In this document: piece after piece, positions 63,644 through 64,000 of the stretch
Numbering within the stretch: the first letter of the stretch is position 1
Layout: the number at the start of each line of letters is the position of its first letter
Assembly: GCF_030316765.1 (NCBI RefSeq)
Contig: NZ_JASZYT010000003.1
Span: 372,001-436,000 of the forward strand
DNA: 64,000 nucleotides
Direction: 5' to 3'
DNA from: Variovorax saccharolyticus
GTDB lineage: Bacteria > Pseudomonadota > Gammaproteobacteria > Burkholderiales > Burkholderiaceae_C
Program-made: the position numbers and the translations under genes
The notes under the pieces: generated by a model
The model's database searches: none
The model's input: only the letters and a program-made list of their open reading frames with translations
What the model was told of the DNA's origin: nothing

Positions 63644-64000
63644 ATGAGTCACGACAAATACGACCGCCTCATCGAGGTCGCGAAGTCCCTCGAGACCGTG
63701 GCCACGGCGGTCGCCCACCCCTGCGACGCCAGTTCGCTGTCCGCGGCGCTGGATGCCGCACGGCTGGGCCTGATCCGGCCGATCCTGGTCGGCCCGAAGG
63801 CGAAGATCGAGGCCGTGGCGAGGGAGAACGGGCTGGACATCTCGGGCTTCGAGCTGGTGGACGCGCCGCACAGCCATGCGGCTGCCGAGGCCGCGGTCGC
63901 GCTGGTGCAGGCCGGCAAGGCCGAGGCCCTCATGAAGGGCAGCCTGCACACCGACGAGCTCATGGCCGCGGTGGTGCGCAAGGGCACCGGGCTGCGCACC
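63644..64000 (+). CDS. Phosphate acetyl/butyryltransferase, N-terminal part (runs off the window)
   Basis: 119 codons from ATG 63644 (CGGAGGTACGCCC upstream) open to the window end. CDASSLSAALDAARLGLIRPILVGPKAKIEAVA and ALVQAGKAEALMKGSLHTDELMAAVV (both read in parts) are the phosphotransacetylase-type blocks with the K-G-x-L-x-T substrate loop. The enzyme swaps CoA and phosphate on acetyl or butyryl groups, making acyl phosphate for ATP synthesis by a kinase. It lies 55 nt after the DUF3141 gene and is surely co-transcribed. Confidence 0.87.
   Translation, partial: MSHDKYDRLIEVAKSLETVATAVAHPCDASSLSAALDAARLGLIRPILVGPKAKIEAVARENGLDISGFELVDAPHSHAAAEAAVALVQAGKAEALMKGSLHTDELMAAVVRKGTGLRT

Overview
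The window is very GC-rich DNA with dense, mostly co-directional genes, long overlapping antisense reading frames and good Shine-Dalgarno sites. Three orphan Bug-type (TctC) solute receptors, several CoA ligases and acyl-CoA dehydrogenases, a BktB-type thiolase and DUF3141/phosphotransacetylase genes point to Burkholderiales, most likely Comamonadaceae (Variovorax-like). This placement is by gene content only; there is no rRNA here. I see one tRNA, no transposase, integrase or CRISPR array, and no obviously broken gene.

Layout. (1) 1-8063, minus strand: a probable seven-gene run (arylsulfatase, DUF1254 protein, Gly-rich carbohydrate-binding-like protein, secreted HAD phosphatase, MarC, DUF202, start of a ClC channel). 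(2) 8230-10378: an SDR, bktB and tRNA-Lys(CTT) with its own promoter and terminator. (3) 10599-15290: a lipoprotein aryl-sulfate sulfotransferase convergent with a 1014-residue RTX protein. (4) 15468-22440: an alicyclic acid operon, badH-badI-aliB-aliA-(Bug receptor)-badK, with divergent badR. It should take cyclohexanecarboxylate to pimeloyl-CoA. (5) 22450-25460: an acetolactate synthase large subunit with a divergent Lrp regulator, then a TetR gene. (6) 25575-31843: an acyl-CoA catabolic operon (ABC binding protein, AidB-type dehydrogenase, CoA ligase, thioesterase-like protein, SDR).

(7) 32028-37249: two tandem LysR genes, a small unknown protein, an enolase-superfamily protein with an atypical active site, a Bug receptor and an arylmalonate-decarboxylase-like protein. 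(8) 37263-43792, minus: a C5-dicarboxylate operon resembling the Pseudomonas itaconate cluster (CitE-like lyase, MmgE/PrpD, class III CoA transferase, acyl-CoA dehydrogenase, HTD2-like hydratase), headed by a short citrate-synthase-fold protein. It is interrupted by two REP-like hairpins. (9) 43928-48806: a double-length acyl-CoA dehydrogenase, a Bug receptor and a CoA ligase. (10) 48887-52626: pcm, a second DUF1254 lipoprotein, a divergent AraC regulator with a clear direct-repeat operator, and a PaaI-type thioesterase.

(11) 52800-64000: an apparent stress or low-oxygen block. A plus operon (small periplasmic protein, glycine-zipper lipoprotein, DUF3300, DUF2950) converges on a minus operon (RRM protein, unknown protein, lone receiver, a single-chain kinase-receiver-LuxR protein, a membrane protein, a beta-barrel-like protein). 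DUF3141 and a phosphate acyltransferase follow divergently. The plus operon and the minus operon carry the same 18-bp dyad placed just upstream of a matching -35/-10 pair (52688-52732 and, reversed, 61149-61195). I take this as the best candidate for an undescribed regulon of the FixJ-like protein encoded between them.
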